From NCBI RefSeq assembly GCF_019972155.1, contig NZ_BOVL01000019.1:757575-821574 (forward strand): a DNA stretch of 64,000 nt, in the 5' to 3' direction. Of the stretch, positions 7,045 through 15,206 are shown in pieces. The notes under the pieces were generated by a model. That model saw only the letters and a list, made by a program, of their open reading frames with translations, was not told the DNA's origin and ran no database searches. The translations under genes and the position numbers were made by a program. The stretch is from Bradyrhizobium sp. RD5-C2 (lineage in GTDB: Bacteria > Pseudomonadota > Alphaproteobacteria > Rhizobiales > Xanthobacteraceae). Numbering within the stretch: the stretch's first letter is position 1; each line of letters begins with the position of its first letter.

Positions 7045-7851
7045 TCAGTTGCCCCCGAAGACGCCCGGATCGAACCTGTCGACGTCGGCGAGCAGCTCGC
7101 AGAACGCGCGTGCGCCGTGCTCGAGCAGCTGCTCGCCCTTCTCGGCCGAGGCCTTGGTCGCATCGCCGATCGCGCCGCTCGGATTGAGGTCCTGCGCCTG
7201 CCAGGCGAACGGCGCCGGCCGCTGGGTCGACAGGAGGCGGTGGTCCTTCTCGATCTGCACGCTCGCGGGCTTGAAGTCCGCGATCGCATCCTTGCGCACA
7301 TGTTGCGGATATTTCGCCAGCATGATCGAGGTCTCGATCGCGCCGCCGTGGATGCCGTGGCGCAATTCGTCGGCATCGAACAGCCCGTCCGGCGTGCCGA
7401 AGCGCGACCAGCTCGTGGTCACCACCAGCATCTTGTGTTGCGCGCGCAAGTCCTGCGCCACGAGCTGCATCGCGGCGGAATTGCCGCCATGGCTCGTCAC
7501 CATCACGAGCTTCCTGGCACCGGCGCGCACCACGCTCTCGCCGAGCGCCATCCAGCTGTTCAGCGCCACCTTGGTCGGCAGGGTCAGTGTGCCCGGAAAA
7601 TCGATGTGCTCGGTGGAGATGCCGACCGGCTGCTGGGGCAGGAACGTCGCCGGGATCGCCGCCGGCAGCAGCTCCTGAACCCGTGCCAGATACGCCTCGC
7701 CGATCATGACGTCGGTTCCGAGCGGCAGATGCGGCCCGTGCTGCTCGGTCGCGGCCAGCGGCAGCACCGCGATCCAGCGCGCTGCCGCGTCCTTGGCGAG
7801 GTCGGGCCAGTGGATGGCGGTCCAGTCACGGGGCGGAAGCTGAGAAGTCAT
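7045..7851 (-). CDS. Creatininase-family amidohydrolase
   Basis: 268 residues starting at ATG 7851. The metal-site motifs of the creatininase fold are clear: P-L-AATEQHGPHLPLGTD (Glu, His, Asp ligands), VTSHGGN, and HGGAIETS. The family includes creatininase, the mycofactocin maturation protease MftE and the FAPy hydrolase ArfB, all cleaving cyclic or peptide amides with Mn/Zn. It diverges from a NitT/TauT importer with 145 bp between, so it may act on that importer's substrate. Which amide is cleaved cannot be told from sequence. Confidence 0.85.
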   Translation of the reverse strand: MTSQLPPRDWTAIHWPDLAKDAAARWIAVLPLAATEQHGPHLPLGTDVMIGEAYLARVQELLPAAIPATFLPQQPVGISTEHIDFPGTLTLPTKVALNSWMALGESVVRAGARKLVMVTSHGGNSAAMQLVAQDLRAQHKMLVVTTSWSRFGTPDGLFDADELRHGIHGGAIETSIMLAKYPQHVRKDAIADFKPASVQIEKDHRLLSTQRPAPFAWQAQDLNPSGAIGDATKASAEKGEQLLEHGARAFCELLADVDRFDPGVFGGN

Positions 7852-7996
7852 CAAGCCGGTCGTTTCAATACAAGCGTTTCATGGGATGGATTTGCAGGCT
7901 AGTTTGTTTAACATCGGTGAGGCGTTCGCGTCTCCGGGCGCGGTGCGCGTCTTCCCGCCTTCCATCATGGGCCATAATGATCGACGGAGTCCAACC

Positions 7997-9034
7997 ATGA
8001 TCCCGGCCTTTTTGCCGCGAGCGTTAACCACAGCCGTTCTGGCCGCGACCCTCGGCGTTTCAGCGGGCCTCCTCCCGGCGCGGGCGCAGGACAAGACTTT
8101 GGACAAGGTCTCGTTCGGCACCAATTGGGTCGCCGAGGGCGAGCATGGCGGGTTCTTCCAGGCGCTCGCCGACGGCACCTACAAGAAATACGGCCTCGAC
8201 GTCACAATCGTGCCCGGCGGTCCCAACGAGAACAACCGCATGCTCCTGATCGCGGGCAAGCTCGACTTCTTCATGAGCGCGAACTCGCTGCAGACCTTCG
8301 ACGCCGTCACCAACAACGTGCCGCTGGTCGCGGTCGCCGCGATGTTCCAGAAGGACCCGCAGGTCTTCCTGACCCATCCCGAGGTCAAGGTCAGCAAGAT
8401 CGAGGATCTGAAACCGCTGACACTTTTGATCTCGAAGGAAGGCATCACCAGCTACTTCCAGTGGCTGAAGTCCGAATACGGCTTCGACGAGAACAAGGTG
8501 AAGCCCTACACCTTCAATCCGCAGCCCTTCATCGTGAACAAGCAGACCGCGATGCAGGGCTATGTTACCTCGGAGCCCTTTGCGGTGGAGAAAGCCGCCG
8601 GCTTCAAGCCGAACGTGCTGCTGATTGCCGACTACGGCTTCAACTCCTACTCGACCCTGATCGAGACCCGCCGCGACCTCGTCGACAAGAAGCCGGACCT
8701 GGTGCAGCGCTTCGTCGATGCCTCCATCGTCGGCTGGTACACTTACGTCTACGGCGACAACTCGGCCGGCAATGCGATGATCAAGAAGCTCAACCCTGAT
8801 ATGAACGACGAGCTGCTGGCCTATTGCGTCGCCAAGATGCGCGAGCACGGCATCGTCGATTCCGGCGATTCCATCAAGAACGGTATCGGCGCAATGACCG
8901 ACGAGCGGATGGCGAGCTTCTTCGACAAGATGGTGCGCGCCGGCGTGGTCAAGGGCACGATCGACTATCGCCAGGGCTACACGCTGCGCTTCGTCAACAA
9001 GGCGGTCGGCGTCGAGCTCCGGCCGAAGAACTGA
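7997..9034 (+). CDS. ABC importer substrate-binding protein, NMT1/THI5-like (NitT/TauT type)
   Basis: 345 residues from ATG 7997, chosen because a signal peptide follows directly (MIPAFLPRALTTAVLAATLG..., cleavage near ARA-QD) and GGAG lies upstream; the frame can be extended to 7886, but that part is not signal-like. The mature protein starts DKVSFGTNWVAEGEHGGFFQ, the typical NMT1/THI5 entry, with the family pattern of GGPNENN and LIAGKLDFFM. It would capture a small pyrimidine- or amide-like solute in the periplasm. The ATPase and permease genes follow in the same operon. Confidence 0.85.
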   Translation: MIPAFLPRALTTAVLAATLGVSAGLLPARAQDKTLDKVSFGTNWVAEGEHGGFFQALADGTYKKYGLDVTIVPGGPNENNRMLLIAGKLDFFMSANSLQTFDAVTNNVPLVAVAAMFQKDPQVFLTHPEVKVSKIEDLKPLTLLISKEGITSYFQWLKSEYGFDENKVKPYTFNPQPFIVNKQTAMQGYVTSEPFAVEKAAGFKPNVLLIADYGFNSYSTLIETRRDLVDKKPDLVQRFVDASIVGWYTYVYGDNSAGNAMIKKLNPDMNDELLAYCVAKMREHGIVDSGDSIKNGIGAMTDERMASFFDKMVRAGVVKGTIDYRQGYTLRFVNKAVGVELRPKN

Positions 9035-9049
9035 GGGTGCGGACGCGCA

Positions 9050-9853
9050 ATGGCGGAGCCTGCGTTGTCTGGACCTGATGCCGCATGGGCGGTGCGCCTG
9101 CGCGGCGTCACCAAGACCTATGACAGCGGGGTGACGGCGCTCGGGCCGCTCGACCTCGATGTGGTCAGTGGCGAGTTCGTCTCGCTGCTCGGACCCTCCG
9201 GCTGCGGAAAGTCCACCGCGCTGCGCCTCATTGCCGGCCTCGCCGCACCGAGCGCCGGCACGGTCGAGCTCGCCCATCACGGCGCCGAGCGGCGCGGCAG
9301 CCACAGAGTAGGCTTCGTATTTCAGGAGCCGACGCTGATGCCGTGGGCCAATGTGCGCGACAACGTCCGCCTGCCGCTCAAGCTCGCGCGCCCGGCGGCG
9401 ACTGACGCCGATGCACGCATCGAGGCGGCGCTCGATCAGGTCGGGCTGGCGGACTTCGCGGCCGCCTATCCGCGCGAACTCTCCGGCGGCATGAAGATGC
9501 GGGTATCGCTGGCGCGCGCGCTGGTCACCGATCCCGATATCCTGCTGATGGACGAGCCGTTCGCGGCACTCGACGAGATCACGCGCTTTCGCCTCAACAA
9601 CGACCTGCTGTCGCTGTGGCGCAACCTGCACAAGACCGTCATCTTCGTGACGCACTCGGTGTTCGAGTCGGTCTATCTCTCGCAGCGCGTGATCGTGATG
9701 ACGGCGCGCCCGGGCCGGATCGGCGCCGAGTTTCGCATCACCTCGTCGGAGCCGCGTGGTGAAGAGTTCCGCACCTCGGCCGAATATGCCGCGTTCTGCC
9801 GCGAGGTCTCGGGCGCGCTGGCGCCGTCCTATGCAGGGCAGGCAGGCGCATGA
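9050..9853 (+). CDS. ABC importer ATPase, NitT/TauT (SsuB-like) family
   Basis: 267 residues with all ABC motifs: Walker A GPSGCGKST near 48, Q-loop FVFQEPTLMPW, signature LSGGMKMRVSLARAL, Walker B ILLMDEPFAALD and the switch His in TH(S). Sequence style is that of SsuB/TauB/NrtD. It energises the permease downstream. The stop overlaps the permease start (ATGA at 9850-9853). Confidence 0.9.
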   Translation: MAEPALSGPDAAWAVRLRGVTKTYDSGVTALGPLDLDVVSGEFVSLLGPSGCGKSTALRLIAGLAAPSAGTVELAHHGAERRGSHRVGFVFQEPTLMPWANVRDNVRLPLKLARPAATDADARIEAALDQVGLADFAAAYPRELSGGMKMRVSLARALVTDPDILLMDEPFAALDEITRFRLNNDLLSLWRNLHKTVIFVTHSVFESVYLSQRVIVMTARPGRIGAEFRITSSEPRGEEFRTSAEYAAFCREVSGALAPSYAGQAGA

Positions 9854-10638
9854 AGTCTCCGCAGGACCTCGTCCGCTTTCTGCTGCCGCTCGCGGTGTTT
9901 GCCGCGGGCCTCGTGCTCTGGGAAGCGATCGTCCGCGCCTACGGCATCCAGCCCTATGTGCTGCCGAGCCCGCTCCTGGTGCTGAGAACGCTGGTCGCAG
10001 ACTGGCCGGTGCTGTCGCAATCGCTCGGCGTCACGCTGCTGACCACGCTCGAAGGCTTCATCGCCGCCGCGGTCGGCGGCGTCGTGCTGGCGCTGCTGTT
10101 CAACCAGTCGAAATGGCTGGAATATTCGCTGTTCCCCTATGCGGTGGTGCTGCAGGTCACGCCGGTGATCGCGATCGCGCCGCTGCTCCTGATCTATCTG
10201 CAACAGCAGACCGCGGTGATCGTCTGCGCCTGGATCGTGGCGTTCTTTCCGGTGCTGTCGAACACGACGCTCGGCCTCAGTTCGGTCGATCGCAACCTCG
10301 CCGGATTGTTTCAACTTTATGGCGCCTCGCGGCTGCAGACGCTGCTGTTCCTGAAGTTGCCCGCGGCGCTGCCCTATATTCTCGGCGGCCTGCGCATCGC
10401 CGGCGGGCTGTCGCTGATCGGCGCCGTGGTCGCGGAGATCGCGGCGGGCAGCGCCGGCGCCGGCTCGGGCCTTGCCTTCCGGATCGCTGAATCAGGCTAC
10501 CGGCTGAATATTCCCCGCATGTTTGCAGCACTTCTGCTGCTATCGCTGGCCGGGATTGTCATCTATGGGGTGCTGGCGCTAGTTTCGCACCTTCTGTTGC
10601 GGCGTTGGCATGAAAGCGCGTTAGGAAAGGACAATTGA
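9850..10638 (+). CDS. ABC importer permease, NitT/TauT family
   Basis: 262 residues with about six transmembrane helices and the BPD_transp_1 coupling region (LFQLYGASRLQTLLFLKLPAALPYILGGL, an EAA loop variant) near residue 155. It overlaps the ATPase gene by 4 bp and the dehydrogenase start by 1 bp, so the importer and dehydrogenase are one transcript. Confidence 0.9.
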   Translation: MKSPQDLVRFLLPLAVFAAGLVLWEAIVRAYGIQPYVLPSPLLVLRTLVADWPVLSQSLGVTLLTTLEGFIAAAVGGVVLALLFNQSKWLEYSLFPYAVVLQVTPVIAIAPLLLIYLQQQTAVIVCAWIVAFFPVLSNTTLGLSSVDRNLAGLFQLYGASRLQTLLFLKLPAALPYILGGLRIAGGLSLIGAVVAEIAAGSAGAGSGLAFRIAESGYRLNIPRMFAALLLLSLAGIVIYGVLALVSHLLLRRWHESALGKDN

Positions 10639-11621
10639 TGGCCCCGATTTCTTCCGAAAAGATCGATCTGTTGGTTTATGGACCGATCCGGCCAATCCTC
10701 GAAAACGGCTTTTCCGATCAATACGTGCTGCACCGGGCCGAGAGCCGCGGCGATCTCGAGCGGCTGACGCCCGATACCATGGCCAAGATCCGCGGCATCG
10801 CCGTCACCTATCACACGATGGCGACCGACAAGACCGCGATGGCGATGTTTCCCAAGCTCGAGATCGTCGGCAGCTTCGGCGTCGGCTACGACCACGTCGA
10901 TTCCCATTATGCCCGCGATCACAATATTGTGGTCACCAACACGCCCGACGTGCTGACCGAAGAGGTTGCCGACGTCGCGATGGGGCTGCTGATCGCGACG
11001 CTGCGCGAATTCGTCAAGGCCGATCGCTATGTGCGCTCCGGCCTGTGGCAGACCCAGAATTATCCGCTCAGCGTCGGCTCGTTGCGCGATCGCAAGATCG
11101 GCATCGTCGGCATGGGCCGGATCGGCCAGGCGATCGGGCGGCGGCTCGAGGCCTCGCGCGTGCCGGTGTCGTATCACTCGCGCAATCCGTCCAAGGACGT
11201 CGCCTACAAGCACTATCCCGATCTGATCGAGATGGCGAAGGCGGTCGACACCCTGATCGTCATCGTGCCGGGCGGCGCTTCGACCGCGAAGATGATCAAT
11301 GCCGATGTGCTGAAGGCGCTCGGCCCGCGCGGCGTGCTGATCAATGTCGCGCGCGGCTCCGTGGTCGACGAGCCGGCACTGGTCGCGGCGCTGAAATCCG
11401 GCACCATCCTCGCCGCCGGCCTCGACGTATTTGCGGCCGAGCCCAATGTGCCGGACGAGTTGAAGGCGATGCAGAACGTCGTGTTGCTGCCGCATATCGG
11501 TTCGGCCTCAGTGGTGACGCGCAATGCGATGGACCAGCTCGTGGTCGACAACATCACGAACTGGTTCGCCGGCAAGCCGCCGCTGACGCCGGTTGCGGAA
11601 ACGCCGGTGAAGGGCCGCTGA
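10638..11621 (+). CDS. D-isomer-specific 2-hydroxyacid dehydrogenase
   Basis: 327 residues from ATG 10638, overlapping the permease stop (TGATG). The Rossmann motif is VGMGRIGQAIGRR (about 153-165). The catalytic Arg lies in VARGSVVDE, the Glu in DVFAAEPNVP and the His in LPHIGSAS. The family (GhrB, SerA, hydroxypyruvate/glyoxylate reductases) reduces 2-oxoacids with NAD(P)H. As part of an importer operon it may reduce a 2-oxoacid formed from the imported compound. The exact substrate is unknown. Confidence 0.9.
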   Translation: MAPISSEKIDLLVYGPIRPILENGFSDQYVLHRAESRGDLERLTPDTMAKIRGIAVTYHTMATDKTAMAMFPKLEIVGSFGVGYDHVDSHYARDHNIVVTNTPDVLTEEVADVAMGLLIATLREFVKADRYVRSGLWQTQNYPLSVGSLRDRKIGIVGMGRIGQAIGRRLEASRVPVSYHSRNPSKDVAYKHYPDLIEMAKAVDTLIVIVPGGASTAKMINADVLKALGPRGVLINVARGSVVDEPALVAALKSGTILAAGLDVFAAEPNVPDELKAMQNVVLLPHIGSASVVTRNAMDQLVVDNITNWFAGKPPLTPVAETPVKGR

Positions 11622-12316
11622 TGCCGCTGTCCCGCTTCAACCTCGTGCTGCTTGTACTGCTGGCCGCGTACGGTCCGGCTGCCGCGCAGGACATCTCGAC
11701 GTTGAAGAAGGACATGATCGGGCAGTGGGAGCTCGCCACCACCGAGCGCAGCAAGACCTGCGTCGTGACGCTGAAGAGCGATGCGACGCCACAAGGCTTT
11801 AAGCTCGAGCTCGAGCCGGCCTGCGCCGCCGCGCTGCCCTTCACCAAGGACATCACCGGCTGGAGCATCAAGGGCCTCGGCGACATCGTACGGCTGCACA
11901 ATGCGGCCGGCGAGGCGGTGATTGATTTCACCGAGGTCGAGACCGGCATCTTCGAGGGCATGCGCACCAACGAGGGCGTCTACATCCTGCAAAACCTCGC
12001 AGCGGCGCGCGCGCTCGCCAAGTCGATGGACCAGATGATCGGCGACTGGTCGATGGTCCGCGGTAATGGTCAGGCGATCTGCGCGCTGGTGCTGACCAAC
12101 ACCGACGCCGGCAACGACAATTTCCAGGTGTTCCTGAAGGGCAAATGCGATCCCGCGGTCGCGGCCTTCAACCCGACGCTGTGGCGGCTCGACCATGGCC
12201 AGATGGTCCTGATGTCGCCCAAGGGCGAGACCTGGCAGTTCGAGGCCGACGACAACGCCCAATGGCGCCGCGTCCCCGATAGCGCCGACCCGCTGATCAT
12301 GTTGCGGGAGCAATAG
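11621..12316 (+). CDS. Periplasmic AprI/Inh-like protein with two repeats
   Basis: 231 residues from ATG 11621, overlapping the dehydrogenase stop (TGATG). A signal peptide (MPLSRFNLVLLVLLAAYGPA, then AAQD) is followed by two related halves: IGQWELATTERSKTCVVTL near residue 30 and IGDWSMVRGNGQAICALVL near 140. Each half resembles one AprI/Inh lipocalin-like barrel (W...C...L pattern), the fold of serralysin inhibitors. In this context it may not inhibit a protease; it is the last gene of the importer operon. Assignment rests on motif likeness. Confidence 0.7.
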   Translation: MPLSRFNLVLLVLLAAYGPAAAQDISTLKKDMIGQWELATTERSKTCVVTLKSDATPQGFKLELEPACAAALPFTKDITGWSIKGLGDIVRLHNAAGEAVIDFTEVETGIFEGMRTNEGVYILQNLAAARALAKSMDQMIGDWSMVRGNGQAICALVLTNTDAGNDNFQVFLKGKCDPAVAAFNPTLWRLDHGQMVLMSPKGETWQFEADDNAQWRRVPDSADPLIMLREQ

Positions 12317-12329
12317 GGCGCTAACCCTC

Positions 12330-12440
12330 GCTTGCCTCTCCCGCTTGCGGCGGGTGGAGGCTTTCTCCGCGCAAATGCACGGCGTCATTTGCGGCAACAC
12401 CCCCACCCCGACCCTCCCCCGCAAGCGGGAGAGGGGGTGC
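12330..12440. repeat. Interspersed inverted repeat, family B (CTCTCCCGCTTGCGG type)
   Basis: The left arm CCTCTCCCGCTTGCGGCGGG (about 12336-12355) pairs with the right arm CCCGCAAGCGGGAGAGGG (about 12418-12435). A related element occurs at 53563-53719 and a degenerate piece near 20258-20300. This fills most of the space between the AprI-like gene and the DGPF genes; no gene is visible in 12317-12585. Confidence 0.75.
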
Positions 12441-12585
12441 ACTACCGCTGCGGCCGTAGTTGATGCATTTTCTCCAAAAATAATTCGCTTTCCTTGTCGA
12501 TCCGGCATGCCCCGGATCGTCGTCCTCGATAGCGAGCCGATTTCACCGCGATAATCCCGTGGCTTGCCGAAAACAGGAGCATTTC

Positions 12586-12957
12586 ATGCGCTTTATGTCG
12601 ATCGTCACCTCGCCCCAGTCCCCGGCACAGCCGACCCCGGCGCTGCTGGAGGCCATGCACAAGCTCGCCGACCGCGAGATCAAGGCCGGCCGCATGGTCG
12701 ATACCGGCGGGCTGATGCCGCTCGCGACCGGCGCGCAGGTCCGCATTGTCGACGGCCATCTCAGCGTCGTCGACGGTCCGTTCGTCGAGGCCAAGGAAGT
12801 GATCGGCGGCTACGCGATCTTCGAGCTGGGCAGCAAGGAAGAGGCGGTGGCGCTCGCAGTCGAGTTCATGCAGCTCCACAAGGATCACATGCCCGGCTGG
12901 CAAGGCACCTGCGAGGTCCGCGCCTTCGCAGGCTTTGCCGGACAATGTCCCGAGTGA
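12586..12957 (+). CDS. DGPF-domain (YCII-related) protein 1
   Basis: 123 residues from ATG 12586 behind ACAGGAG. It carries the defining motif VVDGPFVEAKEVIGGYAIFE and the C-terminal HMPGWQGTCEVR. YCII-related proteins have a ferredoxin-like fold with a conserved His-Asp pair; no reaction is established for the DGPF group. The neighbour is a tandem paralogue (HMPDWELSCEVR in the same place), and both precede an ECF42-type sigma factor, the known genomic partner of DGPF proteins. Confidence 0.85.
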   Translation: MRFMSIVTSPQSPAQPTPALLEAMHKLADREIKAGRMVDTGGLMPLATGAQVRIVDGHLSVVDGPFVEAKEVIGGYAIFELGSKEEAVALAVEFMQLHKDHMPGWQGTCEVRAFAGFAGQCPE

Positions 12958-12972
12958 GCCGGAGGGCAGGCG

Positions 12973-13323
12973 ATGCGCTTCATGTATGTCCTGGTGGCGG
13001 AGAAGCCGATGCTGCCGAATCCACCATTGAGGGAGGCGATCGGCAAGCTCGCCGAACGCGAGATCGCGGCCGGCCGCATGCTCGATACCGGCGCGCTGTT
13101 GCCGCGCATGGCGGGCGCGGAGGTGAAGATCAAGGACCGCAAGCTCACCGTCACCGACGGTCCTTTCATGGAGGCCAAGGAGGTGGTCGGCGGCTACGCC
13201 GTGTTCGAGCTGAAGGACAAGGAGGAGGCCGTGGCGCGCGCCGTCGAGTTCATGCAGCTTCATCTCGACCATATGCCGGATTGGGAACTGTCATGCGAGG
13301 TTCGCCCCTTCATGGAGTGCTGA
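12973..13323 (+). CDS. DGPF-domain (YCII-related) protein 2
   Basis: 116 residues, closely parallel to the preceding protein: MRFMYVL at the start, KLAEREIAAGRMLDTGALLP, VTDGPFMEAKEVVGGYAVFE, EFMQLHLDHMPDW. The high likeness and 15-bp gap indicate a tandem duplication. It stops 16 bp before the sigma factor start, so all three genes should be one transcript. Confidence 0.85.
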   Translation: MRFMYVLVAEKPMLPNPPLREAIGKLAEREIAAGRMLDTGALLPRMAGAEVKIKDRKLTVTDGPFMEAKEVVGGYAVFELKDKEEAVARAVEFMQLHLDHMPDWELSCEVRPFMEC

Positions 13324-13339
13324 CCGTCGCCTCCGTCGC

Positions 13340-14638
13340 ATGCCGGTGGTCGGCGTGACGGAGGACGAGGTCAAGCGCACCATCCTCGGCGTGTGGCGCA
13401 TCGAGCAGCCGCGGCTGATCACCAGCCTGTCGCGGATGCTGCGCGACGTGCCGCTCGCCGAGGATCTGACCCAGGAAGCGTTGATCGCGGCGCTCGAGCA
13501 CTGGCCGCTCAGTGGCGTGCCGGAGAAGCCGGGTGCCTGGCTGATGGCGACCGCCAAGCGGCGCGCGCTCGATCACATCAGGCGCAACCGCATGCGGACC
13601 GAAAAGCACGGCATGCTGGCGCATGATCTGGTGCGGGAGCAGGAGACCATGCCGGATTTCGATGCCGCGCTCGACGACGATATCGGCGACGAATTGCTGC
13701 GGCTGATCTTCACCGCCTGCCATCCGCTGCTGTCGCGCGAGGCGCGCGCCGCGCTGGCGCTTCGGATGATCTGCGGCCTCACCACCGAGGAGATCGCGCG
13801 CGCCTTCCTGCAGGCGGAGGCAACCATCTCCCAGCGCATCGTGCGCGCCAAGCGCACGCTGTCGGAGTCAGGTCTTGCCTACGAGACGCCGCGCGGCGAG
13901 GCGCTGTCGGAGCGGCTAGCCTCCGTGCTCGAGGTCGCCTACCTGATCTTCAACGAGGGCTATACCGCGGCAAGCGGCGACGAATGGCTGCGGCCGCAGC
14001 TCTGCAACGAGGCGCTGCGCATCGGCCGCGTGCTGAGCTCGATCGCGCCGCAGGAGCCGGAGGCGCACGGATTGCTGGCGCTGATGGAGTTCAACGCCTC
14101 GCGGATGGCGGCGCGCACCGATGCGGCCGGTGAGCCGATCCTGCTGATGGACCAGAACCGCGCGCTGTGGGATCGCCTGCAGATCCGTCGCGGGCAACTG
14201 GCGCTGGCGCGTGCCCGCGAGCTCGGCGGCGCCGGCGGCTTCTACACATTGCAGGCCGCGATCGCCGCCTGCCACGCCGAGGCCGACACGCCTGACGCGA
14301 CGGATTGGCGCCGCATCGCCGCGCTGTACGGCGATCTCGCCGCGCTGCTGGATTCGCCTGTCATCGCGCTCAACCGCGCGGTCGCGATCGGCATGGCCGA
14401 AGGGCCGCTGGCCGCGCTTGCGATCGTCGACGGCCTCGCGGACGAGCCGGCGCTGAAAGCCTATCATCTGCTGCCGAGCGTGCGCGGCGATCTGCTGCAC
14501 CGGCTGAGCCGCTTCGCGGAGGCGCACACCGCGTTCGAGGCCGCCGCTGAACTGGCCGGCAACGCGCGCGAGCGCGAGTTGCTGCGGCGGCGCGCCGCGG
14601 TCGCGGCACGCGCCGCGCAGGAGCAGGCCCGCGGCTGA
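13340..14638 (+). CDS. ECF42-type RNA polymerase sigma factor with C-terminal TPR-like extension
   Basis: 432 residues, far longer than a plain ECF sigma factor (about 180-200). Region 2 (RLITSLSRMLRDVPLAEDLTQEALIAALEHW) and region 4 (GLTTEEIARAFLQAEATISQRIVRAKRTL) are in the first 190 residues. The rest is an Ala-rich helical extension with FNEGYTA near 208 and repeat-like helices, as in the ECF42 group. In that group no anti-sigma factor is used, the extension is thought to control activity, and DGPF genes are the targets. Here two DGPF genes lie directly upstream and no anti-sigma gene is visible, which fits. Confidence 0.85.
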   Translation: MPVVGVTEDEVKRTILGVWRIEQPRLITSLSRMLRDVPLAEDLTQEALIAALEHWPLSGVPEKPGAWLMATAKRRALDHIRRNRMRTEKHGMLAHDLVREQETMPDFDAALDDDIGDELLRLIFTACHPLLSREARAALALRMICGLTTEEIARAFLQAEATISQRIVRAKRTLSESGLAYETPRGEALSERLASVLEVAYLIFNEGYTAASGDEWLRPQLCNEALRIGRVLSSIAPQEPEAHGLLALMEFNASRMAARTDAAGEPILLMDQNRALWDRLQIRRGQLALARARELGGAGGFYTLQAAIAACHAEADTPDATDWRRIAALYGDLAALLDSPVIALNRAVAIGMAEGPLAALAIVDGLADEPALKAYHLLPSVRGDLLHRLSRFAEAHTAFEAAAELAGNARERELLRRRAAVAARAAQEQARG

Positions 14639-14706
14639 ACGGCCTCGCGATCGACGCAAAGCGCCGGCATGTTCGCCGAATCGCAATGCGTCAGGGAACC
14701 GCGACC

Positions 14707-15084
14707 ATGACGAAACCATCCGTGCTGGCGATCGGGCTCGACCCCACCTTCGTCGATCTGTCCGTCATGCCGCAATTCACGCCCGAGCTCGTGCGCAGCT
14801 ACATCGACGCGCAGATCGAGGGGCTGCGGATGCTTGGCTACGATGTCGAGAGCTGTCTCGTCGACCTCGGCGATACGGCCGAAGCGGTGACGGCGGCGGC
14901 CCTCAACGCGCGCCGTTACGATTGCGTCGTGATCGGTGCCGGGCTGCGCGAGCCGCCGGAACGGCTGCTGCTGTTCGAGGCGATCCTCAATCTGGTGCAC
15001 CGGCTCGCGCCCGGCGCCGCCATCTGCTTCAACACCAACCCGGCCGACACCACTGCTGCCGTGCAGCGCTGGGTCAAGCCTTAG
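14707..15084 (+). CDS. 126-aa unknown cytoplasmic protein
   Basis: ATG 14707 is preferred over 14686 because AGGGA lies upstream at correct spacing. The sequence has Rossmann-like alternation: VLAIGLDPTFVDLS, then GLRMLGYDVESCLVDL, RRYDCVVIGAGLRE, and FEAILNLVHRLAPGAAICFN. This resembles a receiver/flavodoxin-like alpha/beta sandwich, but no catalytic motif is evident. It lies 120 bp before the metallopeptidase gene on the same strand. I recognise it only as a conserved hypothetical of rhizobia-like genomes. Confidence 0.7.
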   Translation: MTKPSVLAIGLDPTFVDLSVMPQFTPELVRSYIDAQIEGLRMLGYDVESCLVDLGDTAEAVTAAALNARRYDCVVIGAGLREPPERLLLFEAILNLVHRLAPGAAICFNTNPADTTAAVQRWVKP

Positions 15085-15162
15085 CGCGCGGCGCGGTAGA
15101 TTGGCACGCGGGCCGAGCCCACCGCGAAGGCCCGGCGGTTGTTGCCAGCCCCAACCTATCTA

Positions 15163-15190
15163 TGACAACATTCAAAATTCTGAATTGTCA
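15163..15190. promoter_or_regulatory. AT-rich dyad upstream of the metallopeptidase/ligase pair
   Basis: TGACAA (15163-15168) and TTGTCA (15185-15190) flank TTCA and TGAA, giving a two-part inverted repeat that is AT-rich in otherwise GC-rich DNA. It ends 16 bp before the chosen metallopeptidase start, so it is a plausible operator; it could also hold promoter elements. Confidence 0.35.
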
Positions 15191-15206
15191 TGGCTTTTGG
15201 GACCCT

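Noticed and set aside
15162..15206. Alternative upstream ATG start for the metallopeptidase
   Set aside because: No ribosome-binding site; the extra residues are encoded by the AT-rich inverted repeat, which looks regulatory.
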